In this document: piece after piece, positions 63,661 through 64,000 of the stretch
How the letters are laid out: each line of letters begins with the position of its first letter
Numbering within the stretch: position 1 is the stretch's first letter
Assembly: GCF_901709675.1 (NCBI RefSeq)
Contig: NC_051094.1
Span: 1,054,001-1,118,000, forward strand
From: Syngnathus acus
Lineage: Eukaryota > Chordata > Actinopteri > Syngnathiformes > Syngnathidae
Reading direction: 5' to 3'
Length of the DNA: 64,000 nucleotides
Notes under the pieces: model-generated
The model's input: the letters and a program-made list of their open reading frames with translations, nothing else
What the model was told of the DNA's origin: nothing
The model's database searches: none
Position numbers and translations under genes: made by a program

Positions 63661-64000
63661 ATCCCAAGTCAAAAATAACCCAAGGCGACCGATCGGCTAC
63701 TTTGGTTGGATTGATAACCAATCAAATCAGACAATCAATTTAATCCTCAAGGATCAAAACATTAAAAATCCAATCGTAGCGCACGTTCGGAATGACTCAG
63801 TTCCTAACTTTTGAAATGAGACAGGCCGCTCTAACATGTGCCAACGTTGCCATTCATAGCTGTCATATTTAATTACAATGCCAAAATACATTGGCTGTGT
63901 GAGGTCCTTTGTCAAATCTTTGTTTTTTGTGGACAATTATTAACTGGCAAGCATGCCATATACTTACATAAGGGCTATTCTAGGAGAGCATAATTATTAG

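Larger units (their letters stand above)
57249..64000. other. Presumed pebp4 intron or upstream DNA without recognised exons
   Basis: Scanned on both strands for the missing PEBP4 N-terminal exons (DPDAP, RHW blocks) and for other genes; none found. It holds microsatellites, a GGCC run (57984-58003), G/C homopolymer runs and TATCGG-type repeat scraps. The simplest reading is one long intron. Confidence 0.4.

Overview
The window is nuclear DNA from a bony fish, most likely a ray-finned fish with a fairly compact genome. Genes are multi-exon with GT-AG introns, and intergenic DNA is short. The repeats are (CA)n, (GT)n and TATC microsatellites, small DNA transposons, and a tRNA-derived SINE. No prokaryotic gene arrangement, tRNA or rRNA gene, or CRISPR array was seen.

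Layout: (1) 93-497, minus strand: first two coding exons of the mitochondrial fission GTPase dnm1l, which continues off the left edge. (2) 1622-3258, minus: complete four-exon ubl4a (GET/BAG6 tail-anchored protein pathway). (3) 4496-12563, plus: complete 19-exon cGMP-dependent protein kinase relative of 680 aa, closest in layout to PRKG1-beta. (4) 16581-22490, plus: complete 19-exon long-chain acyl-CoA synthetase of the ACSL1/5/6 clade, 705 aa. (5) 24857-41388, minus: complete nine-exon bin3 (BAR protein, 253 aa), with gene-sized introns. (6) 45520-48384, minus: complete two-exon egr3 (immediate-early zinc-finger factor, 411 aa), with CRE and CArG motifs upstream. (7) 52209-57248, minus: last three coding exons of pebp4; its 5' exons were not found before the right edge. 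I reconstructed exons by hand; for the complete genes the summed exon lengths close in frame and end at a stop.

The genes do not form one pathway. The right half (bin3-egr3-pebp4) has the same order as human 8p21.3. PRKG and ACSL genes next to egr3 recall the EGR2/PRKG1/ACSL5 genes of human chromosome 10 and EGR1/ACSL6 of 5q31, so this looks like the EGR3 branch of an old duplicated chromosome block that kept PRKG and ACSL copies.

The most notable observation is in the PKG-like gene. All 19 exons are open and correctly phased, yet the kinase DFG motif reads Gly-Ser-Arg, the phosphate-binding Arg of the first cyclic-nucleotide pocket is Gln, and the cGMP-selecting Thr of the second is Ala. 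It appears to be a conserved PKG-family pseudokinase rather than a working cGMP-dependent kinase. Secondary items are a family of TA-flanked inverted-repeat elements (two near-identical copies in opposite orientation), a small hAT-like element with a perfect 8-bp target duplication, SRF/Ets-type elements upstream of egr3, and an intronic CpG-rich block in bin3.
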